Positions 53,670-62,716 of a stretch of DNA of 64,000 bases are shown one piece after another (within the stretch, counting starts at the first letter, position 1; every line of letters begins with the position of its first letter). The position numbers were made by a program, and so were the translations under genes. This DNA is from Fuerstiella sp041398845 (GTDB lineage Bacteria > Planctomycetota > Planctomycetia > Planctomycetales > Planctomycetaceae), in the NCBI GenBank assembly GCA_041398845.1, contig JAWKTZ010000006.1, forward strand, positions 2,418,001 through 2,482,000. The letters run 5' to 3'. A model generated the notes under the pieces. The model was not told where the DNA came from, made no database searches, and saw only the letters and a list, made by a program, of their open reading frames with translations.

Positions 53670-55217
53670 ATGAAGTGTTCCATCTGTGTCGCAATCCATT
53701 TCTGTCTGTTTGTTGTCGCGACAGGCGAGGCCGCAGAACGCCCCAACATTGTGCTGATTCTGGCCGATGATCTGGGATACGGTGATGTTGGCTGCTACAA
53801 CCCGGAGTCAGCAATTCCGACGCCGAATCTGGATCGGCTGGCGACAGAAGGGATGCGTTTCACCGATGCTCACAGTCCCTGCACGGTCTGTACGCCGACT
53901 CGCTACAGCCTGATGACCGGACAGATGGCGTTTCGCGTTCCCAATGGCGGCCGCGTGTTTTCCGGAGTCGGCGGACCATCGCTGATTGCTTCCGGAAAAC
54001 TGACGTTGCCGAAGCTGTTGCAGCAGCAGGGTTATGCGACCGCCTGTTTCGGCAAGTGGCATATCGGACTGACATTTTATGATCGTGGCGGAAAGCCGAT
54101 TCACGATGGGAGTCCGGACGGAGTCAGACGAATTGATTACTCCCGTCGCATTGACGGGGGGCCACTGGACTGTGGCTTCGATCACTTCTTTGGAACGGCC
54201 TGCTGCCCGACCACCGACTGGTTGTACGCGTACATTGACGGCGATCGAATTCCGATTCCTCCCAATGGGCCGCTCGACAAGTCAATGCTCCCCAGACATC
54301 CGTACGCCAACGACAATCGACCCGGAATCGTGGCTCCGGATTTTGATCTGGAAGACGTGGATATGGTGTTTCTGCGAAAGAGTCAGCAGTTTCTTGAACA
54401 ACACGTCCGCCAGACTCCGGACAGGCCGTTCTTTCTGTTTCATTCAACTCAGGCGGTTCACCTGCCGTCGTTTCCCGGCAAACAGTTCAAGGGCAGAACC
54501 ACGTCCGGGCCTCACGGCGATTTCATCTTCGAACTCGATGACATCGTGGGCGAACTGCTTCAGACTCTGGAACGCCTGAAGCTCAGCGACAGCACACTGG
54601 TGTTGTTCACCAGCGACAACGGTCCGGAAGTGCCGACGGTGTATCACATGCGGCGGGATCATCAACATGACGGGGCTCGCCCGTGGCGCGGCGTCAAACG
54701 CGACAACTGGGAAGGCGGTCACCGCATTCCGCTGATCGTCCGCTGGCCGGGCCGTGTGCCGGCCGGAAAAACGTCGAATCAGATCACATCGTTGACGGAC
54801 GTGTTGGCGACCGTTGCGGACATCGTCGACATTGGTCTGCCCGATGATGCAGGTGAAGACAGTTTCAGCATGCGCCCGGAGTTGCTCGGGAACGCCGCTG
54901 AGTCAACCATTCGTCCGTATTTGCTGCAGCAGGGATTTGGCGGTGCAAAGTTTCTGGCCATTCGACAGGGCCGATGGAAGTACCTCGCACACAAAGCGTC
55001 CGGGGGAAACAACTATGAATCGCATGCCATGCTGAAACAATACCACCTGCCGGATACAGCTCCCGACGCGGCCGGACAGCTCTATGATCTTCAGAATGAC
55101 CCCGGGGAAACGCAGAATCTGGCGCTTGTTCATCCCGACATTGTGGACAAACTGCATGCGCTGCTTCAGGAATCGATTGCCAGCGGCCGCAGTGCGCCGC
55201 ATCGTTCTGCCGAATAA
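53670..55217 (+). CDS. Type I sulfatase, secreted
   Basis: This intact arylsulfatase-family enzyme of 515 residues would remove sulfate esters from carbohydrates or aryl compounds in the periplasm. ATG 53670 gives a signal peptide (CSICVAIHFCLFVVATGEAA). Metal residues are in NIVLILADDLGYGD; the formylglycine motif is CTPTR (VCTPTRYSLMTG), so a maturation enzyme is needed; CFGKWHIGL and TSDNGPE follow. The C-terminus reads LYDLQNDPGETQNLA. It is divergent from the propeller/FAD operon, suggesting a shared sulfated-substrate pathway. Confidence 0.95.
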   Translation: MKCSICVAIHFCLFVVATGEAAERPNIVLILADDLGYGDVGCYNPESAIPTPNLDRLATEGMRFTDAHSPCTVCTPTRYSLMTGQMAFRVPNGGRVFSGVGGPSLIASGKLTLPKLLQQQGYATACFGKWHIGLTFYDRGGKPIHDGSPDGVRRIDYSRRIDGGPLDCGFDHFFGTACCPTTDWLYAYIDGDRIPIPPNGPLDKSMLPRHPYANDNRPGIVAPDFDLEDVDMVFLRKSQQFLEQHVRQTPDRPFFLFHSTQAVHLPSFPGKQFKGRTTSGPHGDFIFELDDIVGELLQTLERLKLSDSTLVLFTSDNGPEVPTVYHMRRDHQHDGARPWRGVKRDNWEGGHRIPLIVRWPGRVPAGKTSNQITSLTDVLATVADIVDIGLPDDAGEDSFSMRPELLGNAAESTIRPYLLQQGFGGAKFLAIRQGRWKYLAHKASGGNNYESHAMLKQYHLPDTAPDAAGQLYDLQNDPGETQNLALVHPDIVDKLHALLQESIASGRSAPHRSAE

Positions 55218-55222
55218 ACTGG

Positions 55223-55795
55223 CTACTCGTCGCTTAACAGTCGTCCCAGGCGTTCAGTCATTTCGCGACGCGCTCGAAACAGGCGACTGCGAACCGTGCC
55301 GATCGGGATGTCCAGAATGGAGGCGATCTCTTCGTACGACAGTCCGTCGATTTCCTTCAGCACCAGCGGCTGACGGAACTCTTCCGCCAGTTGCTGCAGA
55401 GCGTCCTGAACGATACGAGCTCGTTCCTCTGTGTCCATGCGGTGTTCGGGATTCGCGGCGTCCGTGGTGTCTGTCGGAGTGACTCCGGAGGCGGCAAGGT
55501 GCTGGTCCAGAGACGTTGTCGACAGTTTCTGTCGACGCTTGCGACTCACCGCCGCATTCATGGCAATGCGGTATAACCACGAATAGAACGCCGCATCCTG
55601 GCGAAAGGAACTCAGTTTGCTCCAGGCGGACACAAAGCCCTGCTGAGCTGCATCCAGAGCATCCTCACGCGAACCCAGAGCATGTTCCAGACTGTGAACC
55701 AGCCGATCCTGATAACGCCTCACCAGCGCATCAAAAGCATCCAGACTGCCGTCGATCGATTGCTGGATCAGTTGATTGTCTGAGCGTTCATCCAA
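55223..55795 (-). CDS. ECF-type RNA polymerase sigma factor
   Basis: This 190-residue sigma-70 family factor has region 2 at about 10-90 (FDALVRRYQDRL, DALDAAQQGFVSAWSKLSSFR) and region 4 at about 130-185 (LQQLAEEFRQPLVLKEIDGLSYEEIASILDIPIGTVRSRLFRARRE). The linker between them is longer than in minimal ECF factors. No anti-sigma factor gene is adjacent. It starts 36 bases after the lgt stop and is likely co-transcribed with it. Confidence 0.94.
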   Translation of the reverse strand: MDERSDNQLIQQSIDGSLDAFDALVRRYQDRLVHSLEHALGSREDALDAAQQGFVSAWSKLSSFRQDAAFYSWLYRIAMNAAVSRKRRQKLSTTSLDQHLAASGVTPTDTTDAANPEHRMDTEERARIVQDALQQLAEEFRQPLVLKEIDGLSYEEIASILDIPIGTVRSRLFRARREMTERLGRLLSDE

Positions 55796-55831
55796 CGCGC
55801 TGAGATTCCCGGGAGTACGATGATGTTGCTG

Positions 55832-57001
55832 TTACTTTGTAGCCAGGTGTTTTCTGTGCAGCCGAAACATCAGCCCGCAGCCGGCGGCAAACAGGGCCAT
55901 GCTTGTGAGCTGTGAGAATGTGAAGAACGTGCCCAGGCGTCCCGGTTCGTCGTCGCGAATGATTTCCAGTACGAAACGATTGATGGGATAGATGATACAA
56001 GCCAGCGCCAGCACGGCTCCTTCAAACGGGCGACGTCGAAAATACCACGCCAGAAGAAACGCCAGACTGAACGCCAGCAGCGAACTGTAGATCTGAGTGG
56101 GATGCAGAGCAATCGTGGTAAAGACGGAGTCGGGAGCGATCGATGACAAGGCTTCCATCGCCGAGGCATTGGTATGCGTTTCAAGATAATCGACTGCGGG
56201 ACGGATCAGTTCGCCACCGATCGGTTTTCCATCCTGCTCAATCACGGGGTTTCCCGTCGCCAGCCAGCGTCCGGCAAGGACATTGAACGTCATGCTGTCC
56301 GCAGGAAAATGTACGGCCCACGGCAGTGAACAGGCTGCTCCGAAACAGCAGCCGTACAGGAAGCAGCCAATGCGTCCAAAACCCAGACCAACAAACAGCG
56401 ATGGCATGAGCACGTCGGCAAGCTGCAGCGGGCGAATGTTGATTCTGCGGCAGTACAGCACCAACCCCACGCCGCCGCCGATAATGCATCCGTAGAACAC
56501 AATTCCACCGTCCCACAGCGAAATTGCGGCCCACAGAAAATCTCCGAGACCGCGCGCCTGCGCGAATACTCGCTGGTGATTCTGCATCAGATAGATTATG
56601 CGGGCGCCGATGAGTCCCGGGACCAGCAGCCACATCATCAGATTCCAGATCACATCCGGATCCATGTCGATGGACCGTGCTCGACGTGCTGCCAGTACCG
56701 TTGCCGTGGAAAACGCAATGAACAGCATGAAGCCATAGCCAAACACCGGGATGCCAGATTCTTCAACGGGCAGGTTCAGCACGGGCACCAGAGCAATCGC
56801 GGTCGGAATCAGGCTCCAGAAAATCAGCGACGAAAAGACCTGACCGATGTCTTTGGACATCTTCCACAGAACAAACAGACTGACCGTGGCAACAACCGCC
56901 CAGAAGCTGATCGCCCAGCCATACCCCACCAGCAACTCGTTGCCAACGGATTCGAGCTTCCAGAGCTGATCAAAAACAATCCGCAGCAGAACTTTTCTCA
57001 T
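55832..57001 (-). CDS. lgt: Prolipoprotein diacylglyceryl transferase
   Basis: Lgt transfers diacylglycerol from phosphatidylglycerol to the lipobox cysteine of prolipoproteins in the inner membrane. The start ATG 57001 (MRKVLLRIVFDQ) is chosen because the upstream codons are not conserved. Seven or so membrane segments are visible. The key region is GLGFGRIGCFLYGCCFG, a variant of the Lgt signature with a cysteine-rich end, as seen in planctomycete forms. HPTQIYSSLLAFSLAF and NRFVLEIIRDDEPGRLG are the other conserved parts. At 389 residues it is longer than E. coli Lgt because of an N-terminal extension. Confidence 0.9.
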   Translation of the reverse strand: MRKVLLRIVFDQLWKLESVGNELLVGYGWAISFWAVVATVSLFVLWKMSKDIGQVFSSLIFWSLIPTAIALVPVLNLPVEESGIPVFGYGFMLFIAFSTATVLAARRARSIDMDPDVIWNLMMWLLVPGLIGARIIYLMQNHQRVFAQARGLGDFLWAAISLWDGGIVFYGCIIGGGVGLVLYCRRINIRPLQLADVLMPSLFVGLGFGRIGCFLYGCCFGAACSLPWAVHFPADSMTFNVLAGRWLATGNPVIEQDGKPIGGELIRPAVDYLETHTNASAMEALSSIAPDSVFTTIALHPTQIYSSLLAFSLAFLLAWYFRRRPFEGAVLALACIIYPINRFVLEIIRDDEPGRLGTFFTFSQLTSMALFAAGCGLMFRLHRKHLATK

Positions 57002-57172
57002 GACGTGGCAGGCAATCGGGCCGTGTTGGAGGAACACCCGTTCGTTGAATCTGTGGTCAACACACGCGGTGGTCGCGTTAATCTGGCTGAAACGACCTGG
57101 TCTGTCGACCACGGGGGAAACGATTTCGGACAGTGGCGTTTGAGTCCCCGCACTGTAGCGTATCCGCACGCA

Positions 57173-58015
57173 TCACCGAAATCGCAGTCTGAGATTGTCG
57201 ATCAGACGCGTTTTTCCCAGCCTTGCGGCGACCAGAGCGACGGCCGTATCAGCGTCGTCGGTCGCCGGTTCCAGTGTTTCTTCATCCACGACGACGGCGT
57301 AGTCCAGTTCCACGCCCGATTGAGCCCCGATCTGCTGCCGCAGTTCGGTTGCGATTTGTTGAGGCGACGCGTGTCCGGATTGCTCGGCCGCTCGCACCAA
57401 CGATTGATAAAGCACCAGAGCCTGTTCGCGTTCTTCGGCCGACAGATAGCGATTCCGGCTGCTCATCGCCAGACCATCGGGTTCCCGGATGATCGGGCAC
57501 GTTACGATTTCAATGCCCCAGTCCAGATCCAGCACCATCCGACGAATCACAAGCTGCTGCTGAAAATCCTTCTGACCGAAGAAAGCCACATCCGGAACGG
57601 TGATGTTGAACAGTTTGGCCACCACAGTGGTTACTCCGTCGAAGTGACCAGGTCGAAGGCGCCCTTCCAGTTTCTGAGTCAATCCCTTCACGCGGACATC
57701 ACATTCGGCATCCGGCCGATACATGTGTGATGTCTCCGGAGTAAACACCAGATCGGCTCCGGCTTCTGCACACTTCTTCAGGTCATCATCCAGCGTTCTG
57801 GGATAGCGTTCGAAATCTTCGTTGGGGCCAAACTGAGTGGGATTCACAAAGATGGTGGCGATGACATAATCGCAGCGCTCGCGAGCCGCTTCGATCAGAC
57901 TGGCATGGCCGGCATGCAAGGCTCCCATTGTAGGAACGACGCCAACCGTCAGACCACCGGCACGTTGCTGCCGCGCGTGGTTTCGCACTTCGTCTGGAGA
58001 CTGAATGACTTCCAT
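57173..58015 (-). CDS. panC: Pantothenate synthetase
   Basis: PanC joins pantoate and beta-alanine with ATP to make pantothenate, the coenzyme A precursor. The 280-residue length is standard. The HIGH-like motif is MGALHAGHASLI, FVNPTQFGPNEDFERYPR is the pantoate site, FFGQKDFQQ is conserved, and the KMSKS-like loop is MSSRNRYLS. It lies upstream of lgt on the same strand with a 171-base gap; other pan genes are absent here. Confidence 0.97.
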   Translation of the reverse strand: MEVIQSPDEVRNHARQQRAGGLTVGVVPTMGALHAGHASLIEAARERCDYVIATIFVNPTQFGPNEDFERYPRTLDDDLKKCAEAGADLVFTPETSHMYRPDAECDVRVKGLTQKLEGRLRPGHFDGVTTVVAKLFNITVPDVAFFGQKDFQQQLVIRRMVLDLDWGIEIVTCPIIREPDGLAMSSRNRYLSAEEREQALVLYQSLVRAAEQSGHASPQQIATELRQQIGAQSGVELDYAVVVDEETLEPATDDADTAVALVAARLGKTRLIDNLRLRFR

Positions 58016-58054
58016 GAGGGATTCCGCAGGAGAATTCCGGGAGCACCAACAAAA

Positions 58055-58084
58055 AATGCCCGAGACCGGTTCGTCTCGGGCATT
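58055..58084 (-). terminator. Rho-independent terminator
   Basis: A stem of about 12 bases, ATGCCCGAGAC / GTCTCGGGCAT, has a six-base loop and a T run on the minus strand. It lies 30 bases past the end of the DUF1571 gene remnant and 40 bases upstream of panC. Confidence 0.87.
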
Positions 58085-58113
58085 GTATCTCTGAAAAGGC
58101 TGTCAATTGCCGC

Positions 58114-58907
58114 TCAGAACGCGTATTTCTTGTTGTTGCGATCGAAATCGACATCCGTCAGCCGTACGTCGGTTCTGAGGTCCAGAAACTGATAGTCCTC
58201 AATGATTGGCGGTTCCGCTCCGGGCTGTCTGGGGAAACCGAATTTCTGCATGCGGACGGGTATGTCCGTGGCGGAATCAACCCACAGGCGAATCTTGTGG
58301 TTGTCGAACTCGCGTCGAGGATGCGGATGACTGCTTTCGATGACGCGACATTTCATCGAACCGAGTTTCGCATCTTTGAAGTACTTCACTTCGGTTTCAC
58401 CGTACTGAGTTTCCTCTTTCCACTTATCGATCATGATTCGCAGTGCGGTGGCGATTCCGGCTTTGGTAATCGGATAGCGGTTTTCGCTCATCACCAGCGA
58501 ATCGGTGGGCAGCAGTTCCACCATGGCTCCGGCAAAGACTCAGCAAGCCGGCTTCATGCGCAGCAGCTTTCCGTTGTTCCACGCCCTTCGACATAGATCA
58601 CTTCGCGGCCGGCATGCTGGATTTACCAGAAGTCTGAATGGGTACTGAAGGGCTCATGCCGGACCTTCATTTTCATCCGGTGCGAAACCGTGTTGTTTCC
58701 CACCACTTCGCGTTTGATAAATGTGGCTTCGTAACCGGGCAGAGCTTCAACTCGTTCAAGGCACTGTTCGGTATAGCGGATCGCAGGCATCAGAGGATGC
58801 TCCTTGACCGCTTCTGTTTCCGCCTTCTGATCGGCAGCGGCGAATTGAGAAATCGCCAGTGACGCCAGAATGGCAACGGCGGAAATTCGGATTGTCGAAA
58901 TTCGCAT
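58114..58907 (-). pseudogene. DUF1571-type secreted protein gene with three lesions
   Basis: The start at 58907 gives a signal peptide (MRISTIRISAVAILASLAI) and the family-like segment YEATFIKREVVGNNTVSHRMKMKVRHEPFS. The frame hits TAA at 58623-58625, yet continues as IQHAGREVIYVEGR. It then changes frame near 58585 (NNGKLLRMKPA), meets TGA at 58540-58542, and resumes as VFAGAMVELLPTDSLVMSENRYPITKAG to the natural end at 58114. The terminator is intact. Two stops and one shift within about 100 bases make it a pseudogene or a poorly resolved stretch of sequence. Confidence 0.8.
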
Positions 58908-59258
58908 GATCGTACCTCTTGTCCATTCGCGAGACAGCCGCCGCGTGATTCTTCCGCATGCGGTATGAACCCCGACGCTGCTCTGTGTTCAGGCCGTTTC
59001 GGCCAGCCGCCAAAGACTTCAGTCTTCTGCCGGTCAGCCCTCAAAATTCGCCTTGCCCCGCATTTTAAGAGTTGTCTGTTGGTGGAACAGACTCTCTGAA
59101 AAGATTATCGACGGAAAAACCGAGTTGTCTGGTGCCCGGATGGCTCGAATGCTGGGGAGCGAAAACTGAGATTGTGGCATTTTTCCGTTGTTCGTAAACT
59201 TCGGCAACATCTGCTTCAAGCGAGAAGGATTCTCCGAATTTTGACGTGGAAAAATGGA
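58908..59258. other. Divergent intergenic region
   Basis: A 351-base gap lies between the leftward DUF1571 gene and the rightward gene at 59259. No credible gene was seen; it should hold both promoters. Confidence 0.4.
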
Positions 59259-59903
59259 ATGGAATCCCCGAAGGGCGGACCGCTCACAACATTCATTATG
59301 ATGCTGCCACTCATTGTGGTTCCGACCATCGCGATGCTGAAGCCCGCCGATTCCAGCGGACTTGTGAATTCGTGGCTCTCGGCGGCCACTGGTCGCAACG
59401 ATGCGGAAACATCCTCCAGCGACACCGATGACGCCGATTTTTCCGAAGCCGACGACGAGTTTGCCGCTCTGTTTTCGGAATCCCCTGCTCCGGCCGAACA
59501 GAACTCTCGCCCCGACCGGGAAGTTCCCACCGACATCGACGCCTCACTATTTGAGGAAGCTGTGGGCGAATCGCTGCAGGATCCCTTCCGTTCAGACTTC
59601 CAGGCGTTGCCACAATCCGTCCCTGAAACAACTCAACGATCACTGCCCGGCGGTGAGCTGTCGTCCACCGCTCCATCGACCGATTTCGCCACGGCCGACC
59701 TGCTGAAACAACTGCAGCAGGCCGGAGCCACTCAAACACTGTGGTTTTCTCCGGGGAATCAGCGAGTAGGTTTTGTGGCGTTCTTTCGTCCGGGCCCGGG
59801 CGTTGTCAGCTATCGCTTTGAAGCCATCGCTGAGTCCCAGGCAATGGCTGTCCGGGATGTCATCCTTCAGTATCAGGCATGGCAACAGGCTCAGCAACGA
59901 TGA
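59259..59903 (+). CDS. Membrane-anchored hypothetical protein upstream of scpB
   Basis: This 214-residue protein starts at ATG 59259 and has one N-terminal membrane segment (TTFIMMLPLIVVPTIAML). A disordered acidic stretch follows (about 45-100, DAETSSSDTDDADFSEADDE), and a C-terminal folded part reads ADLLKQLQQAGATQTLWFSPGNQRVGFVAFFRPG...YRFEAIAESQAMAVRDVI. No known family was recognised. Its end overlaps the earliest scpB start by 25 bases, suggesting co-transcription. Its function is unknown. Confidence 0.68.
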   Translation: MESPKGGPLTTFIMMLPLIVVPTIAMLKPADSSGLVNSWLSAATGRNDAETSSSDTDDADFSEADDEFAALFSESPAPAEQNSRPDREVPTDIDASLFEEAVGESLQDPFRSDFQALPQSVPETTQRSLPGGELSSTAPSTDFATADLLKQLQQAGATQTLWFSPGNQRVGFVAFFRPGPGVVSYRFEAIAESQAMAVRDVILQYQAWQQAQQR

Positions 59904-60688
59904 CAGCGGCGTTGTGTTGCGGCGGTTCTGTTGCCTGGGGTCGACCGAGTCACCGTATCGCAGGTTCTCTGCATCCGGCCGGTTTCGAATTACGCAGACA
60001 CGTGTTCCGTTCGGGACCGTTGTTCCGCCTGAGACACAAAGTTGATACCTCCAGACTCCAACCCAACGGCAAACTGGTGCGTTCGAACCGGCTGGCTCGA
60101 CTGGAAGCGGTCCTGCTGATTTCTCGTGGAGCGATCTCGGCTCGAAAACTGGCTGTCCAGGCGGGCCTTGTGGACGGCAAGGAGGCCGAACAACTCATCG
60201 ACCTGCTGAACGCCAGCTACGACATCACCCGGTCGGCGTTTCGCATCGAACGCACGGCCACCGGTTTTCTGATGATGACCCGCCCTGCTCTGGTCAGTTG
60301 GCTGGACCGCCTGCATCAGCGCCAGCAGCAGATGAGATTGTCGGCTCCCATGATGGAAACGCTGACGATTGTCGCCTATCAGCAGCCGATTACTCGAGCC
60401 GGTGTGGAAGCCATTCGAGGCGTGCAGTCAGCAGAAATGATTCGACAGTTGGTGGAACGTGGCCTGGTGAAAGTCGGCGGCGAAGAAGATTCTCTGGGCC
60501 GTCCGTTCCTGTACATCACCACGCGTGCCTTCCTCGACATGTTCGGTCTCGGCCGCATCGAAGACCTCCCCGACTACGCCACCATCGGCCGCAAACCCGA
60601 CCCTGCCGCCACAATCAGCAACCCTGTGGACTCAGCGGAAAGCACCTCCGGCAACCCCTCCACCGAAGACAACCAACAGGCCGCCTGA
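59879..60688 (+). CDS. scpB: Segregation and condensation protein B
   Basis: ScpB binds ScpA as part of the SMC-kleisin complex that condenses and segregates chromosomes. Two winged-helix domains are visible: LARLEAVLLISRGAISARKLAVQAGLVDGKEAEQLID, then APMMETLTIVAYQQPITRAGVEAIRGVQS...GRPFLYITTRAFLDMFGLGRIEDLP. The core starts near residue 62, so ATG 59879 gives a long N-terminal extension; a later start is possible. The tail after about 245 is Pro/Asn/Ser-rich. scpA is not adjacent. Confidence 0.92.
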   Translation: MATGSATMTAALCCGGSVAWGRPSHRIAGSLHPAGFELRRHVFRSGPLFRLRHKVDTSRLQPNGKLVRSNRLARLEAVLLISRGAISARKLAVQAGLVDGKEAEQLIDLLNASYDITRSAFRIERTATGFLMMTRPALVSWLDRLHQRQQQMRLSAPMMETLTIVAYQQPITRAGVEAIRGVQSAEMIRQLVERGLVKVGGEEDSLGRPFLYITTRAFLDMFGLGRIEDLPDYATIGRKPDPAATISNPVDSAESTSGNPSTEDNQQAA

Positions 60689-60743
60689 CCAGCCAGTGTC
60701 GTTCGCAACGGTGCGGCACTTCGATACCAGTGCCACGCGGCAG

Positions 60744-60880
60744 ATGCCCAACAAATGGCTGCACAACTGCTTTCGCTCAAACAACTCTGGTGCGACCGTG
60801 CTATGCTTTGAGGCATCGCCAGATGCGGACCCGCATGGCAGGTGGAGTGCGGAGCGTCACCGGCGACGGTGACCCTTGCC
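60744..60880. repeat. Dispersed repeat, copy 1
   Basis: This roughly 140-base segment starts ATGCCCAACAAATGGCTGCA and matches 62134-62290 in the same orientation, with indels. It overlaps the predicted 3' end of the methyltransferase frame, which runs antisense to it. It resembles noncoding repeat units rather than a gene. Confidence 0.7.
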
Positions 60881-61715
60881 GGATTTCGGCCCAAGTGTTG
60901 GATTCGCTAGGAACTGTCTCGAAGCAACGGCTTCTGCACATAGTGCGATGGTATGGAAACGATCGGCTCCGGCAGCTCAACAGTTGGTCGACGGCGACCG
61001 ACCAGACGATTGTATCCGATATTGCGACCGCCATCGTTTTCAACGGCGTCAATCTCCACACGATTGTCAGGCGCGACGATTCGATGCCATTCAAGCCGTC
61101 GGGCATGGAATCGGCAATCTCTACATCGACAGTTCCCGTCCGTTCCCAATGCCGACGCCACCAAGCGGGAGAGTGCAAGCAGAACATCATTGGTTCAGCC
61201 TGGAGCCATTCGGACAGGTGTGCTGGAATATCGCGTTCGATTTCGTTCAAAAACCCTGCCCCCGCGACGGCAATGACCCCGCTCGGCTTTACGAACCGGG
61301 CGAGATAGCTCAAATAGTGATCGTCGGTGCCAAAATAGGGAAACGCGTCAATCGACACGATTGCGTCAAAGAAATCAGTCGCGAAAGGCAGCGTCCGAGC
61401 ATCAGCGCGAATGGGGAAGATGCTTCCGACTAAATCTGCATCGCGAATGCGCTGAAAATTCTCCGAAGGGTTGAACCATAGGTCGGTTGCCCAGACGACT
61501 ACACCGTATTCACGTGCAAGAAATATCGATGACGCTGCACGACCACATCCCAAATCCAGTACATTCATCCCTGGCTTCAAGTCGAGAATGGATGTTAACC
61601 AATCAACGAGCCAAACAGAGTTTGCGCCGCCACTGACGCTTTCGAGCACCCATTCCGGATGGTACGCGTTGGACCGAGGAAACTCGCTAACAATGAGACG
61701 TTCTGTCAGTGTCAT
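60801..61715 (-). CDS. SAM-dependent methyltransferase, 3' end frameshifted
   Basis: This class I methyltransferase opens with MTLTERLIVSEFPRSNAYHPEW. The SAM motif is GMNVLDLGCGRAASSIFLAREYG, motif II ends VVVWATD, and IRADARTLPFATDFFDAIVSIDAFPYFG is motifs III-IV. After SMPDGLNG the frame loses family sense; in the next frame VEIDAVENDGGRNIGYNRLVGRRR, a typical C-terminus, runs to a stop at 60907. A one-base shift near 61060-61095 is therefore likely, and the tail from there to 60801 is spurious. It lies between two copies of a dispersed repeat. The substrate is unknown. Confidence 0.8.
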   Translation of the reverse strand: MTLTERLIVSEFPRSNAYHPEWVLESVSGGANSVWLVDWLTSILDLKPGMNVLDLGCGRAASSIFLAREYGVVVWATDLWFNPSENFQRIRDADLVGSIFPIRADARTLPFATDFFDAIVSIDAFPYFGTDDHYLSYLARFVKPSGVIAVAGAGFLNEIERDIPAHLSEWLQAEPMMFCLHSPAWWRRHWERTGTVDVEIADSMPDGLNGIESSRLTIVWRLTPLKTMAVAISDTIVWSVAVDQLLSCRSRSFPYHRTMCRSRCFETVPSESNTWAEIRQGSPSPVTLRTPPAMRVRIWRCLKA

Positions 61716-62311
61716 GGACTTCCGATTAAGGACGAACTCTGATGGTCAGCCGGTTGCGACGGTTGACGTTCCGATTTCAAACACGCAGCCGACCGCAACT
61801 CCGCATGCACCATTTTGGTACGCCAGGCATGGCGTATGACTTGTGGGGTGAATGTCCCCGGTACGCGAACGAAGATCTTCAGTTGGGCAGGATACCAACT
61901 GTGACTGCGATTGATAAGCACCAGACGACGGTAACTGCGGTGAGGCAACGAACCGTGGGGAGGAAGCCTGCGAATGCGCCGTTGAGCTGACAAAACTGCG
62001 GAAAGCTCAGGCCCTCTGCGACCGTCGTCGTCAGCCGCCTTCTTGTCAAAGCTGCGAGCCGCCATTGGCGGTTGAAAATTTGCGGACAGAAACCCGATAA
62101 AAGGCCGGTGTGGGCAGGTGAATGAGCACTGCGATGCCGAACAAATGGCTGCACGACCAGTCACGACTGCTTTCGCTCAAACAACTCTGCTGCGACCTGC
62201 GACCGTGCTATGCTTCGAGAAATCGCCTGCTGCGGACCCGCATGTCAGGTGGTGTGGTGAGGGGCACCGGCGACCGTGACCCTCACCCGATTACGACGCT
62301 TTCTGATCGGC
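61716..62311. other. Repeat-bearing intergenic region
   Basis: About 600 bases without a convincing gene. Minus-strand frames are arginine- and serine-rich with no motif. The right part carries the second copy of the dispersed repeat. Confidence 0.45.
62134..62290. repeat. Dispersed repeat, copy 2
   Basis: This matches 60744-60880 in direct orientation (shared ACAAATGGCTGCAC, GCTTTCGCTCAAACAACTCTG and GCGGACCCGCATG). It is about 20 bases longer through small insertions. The pair brackets the methyltransferase gene. Confidence 0.7.
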
Positions 62312-62701
62312 TCACTGGCATGCAGACGCTCGCGTTTGATCGTCCTCGCCGTCCACAGTCCGGTGTCCCCTCGCATCAAGGTTCTCGGTCTTGCGATAGC
62401 GCAGCCATTCTCTGTCTAGTCGTTTTCGTTCTTCCTCGGCAATGGCCTCAATCTTTTGCAGTGCAAAAAGAAGCGAGCGAGGTGAAATTGGCGGCATCGT
62501 CATTGCGTGTTTCCTGCCGCAGGACCGACATGTCATCATCGGCGACCGTATGTCTCGTTGGTCTCGAATCTGCGATCGCAGGGACGTCATCCGTTCGCAG
62601 AACGTGATGACTTCACTCCAGTCGGGATCGGTGGCCCAAAAACGTTCCAATTCGGTGAGCATTTCCGGAAACCAGGCTCGTTGGGCATCGCCGGATGGCA
62701 T
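62312..62701 (-). CDS. Hypothetical protein with CxxC motif
   Basis: This 129-residue soluble protein opens MPSGDAQRAWFPEMLTELERFW and has a helix-rich middle (EVITFCERMTSLRSQI). A CRSCGRKH motif could be half a zinc site. The C-terminus is charged. No family was assigned. It is one of two small same-strand genes in a repeat-rich region; accessory DNA is likely. Confidence 0.58.
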   Translation of the reverse strand: MPSGDAQRAWFPEMLTELERFWATDPDWSEVITFCERMTSLRSQIRDQRDIRSPMMTCRSCGRKHAMTMPPISPRSLLFALQKIEAIAEEERKRLDREWLRYRKTENLDARGHRTVDGEDDQTRASACQ

Positions 62702-62716
62702 CGAGAATGTGTCCTT

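Noticed and set aside
56576..57730. 384-codon plus-strand open frame
   Set aside because: It is antisense to lgt and panC, both certain; the translation is His/Gln/Arg-rich without family features.
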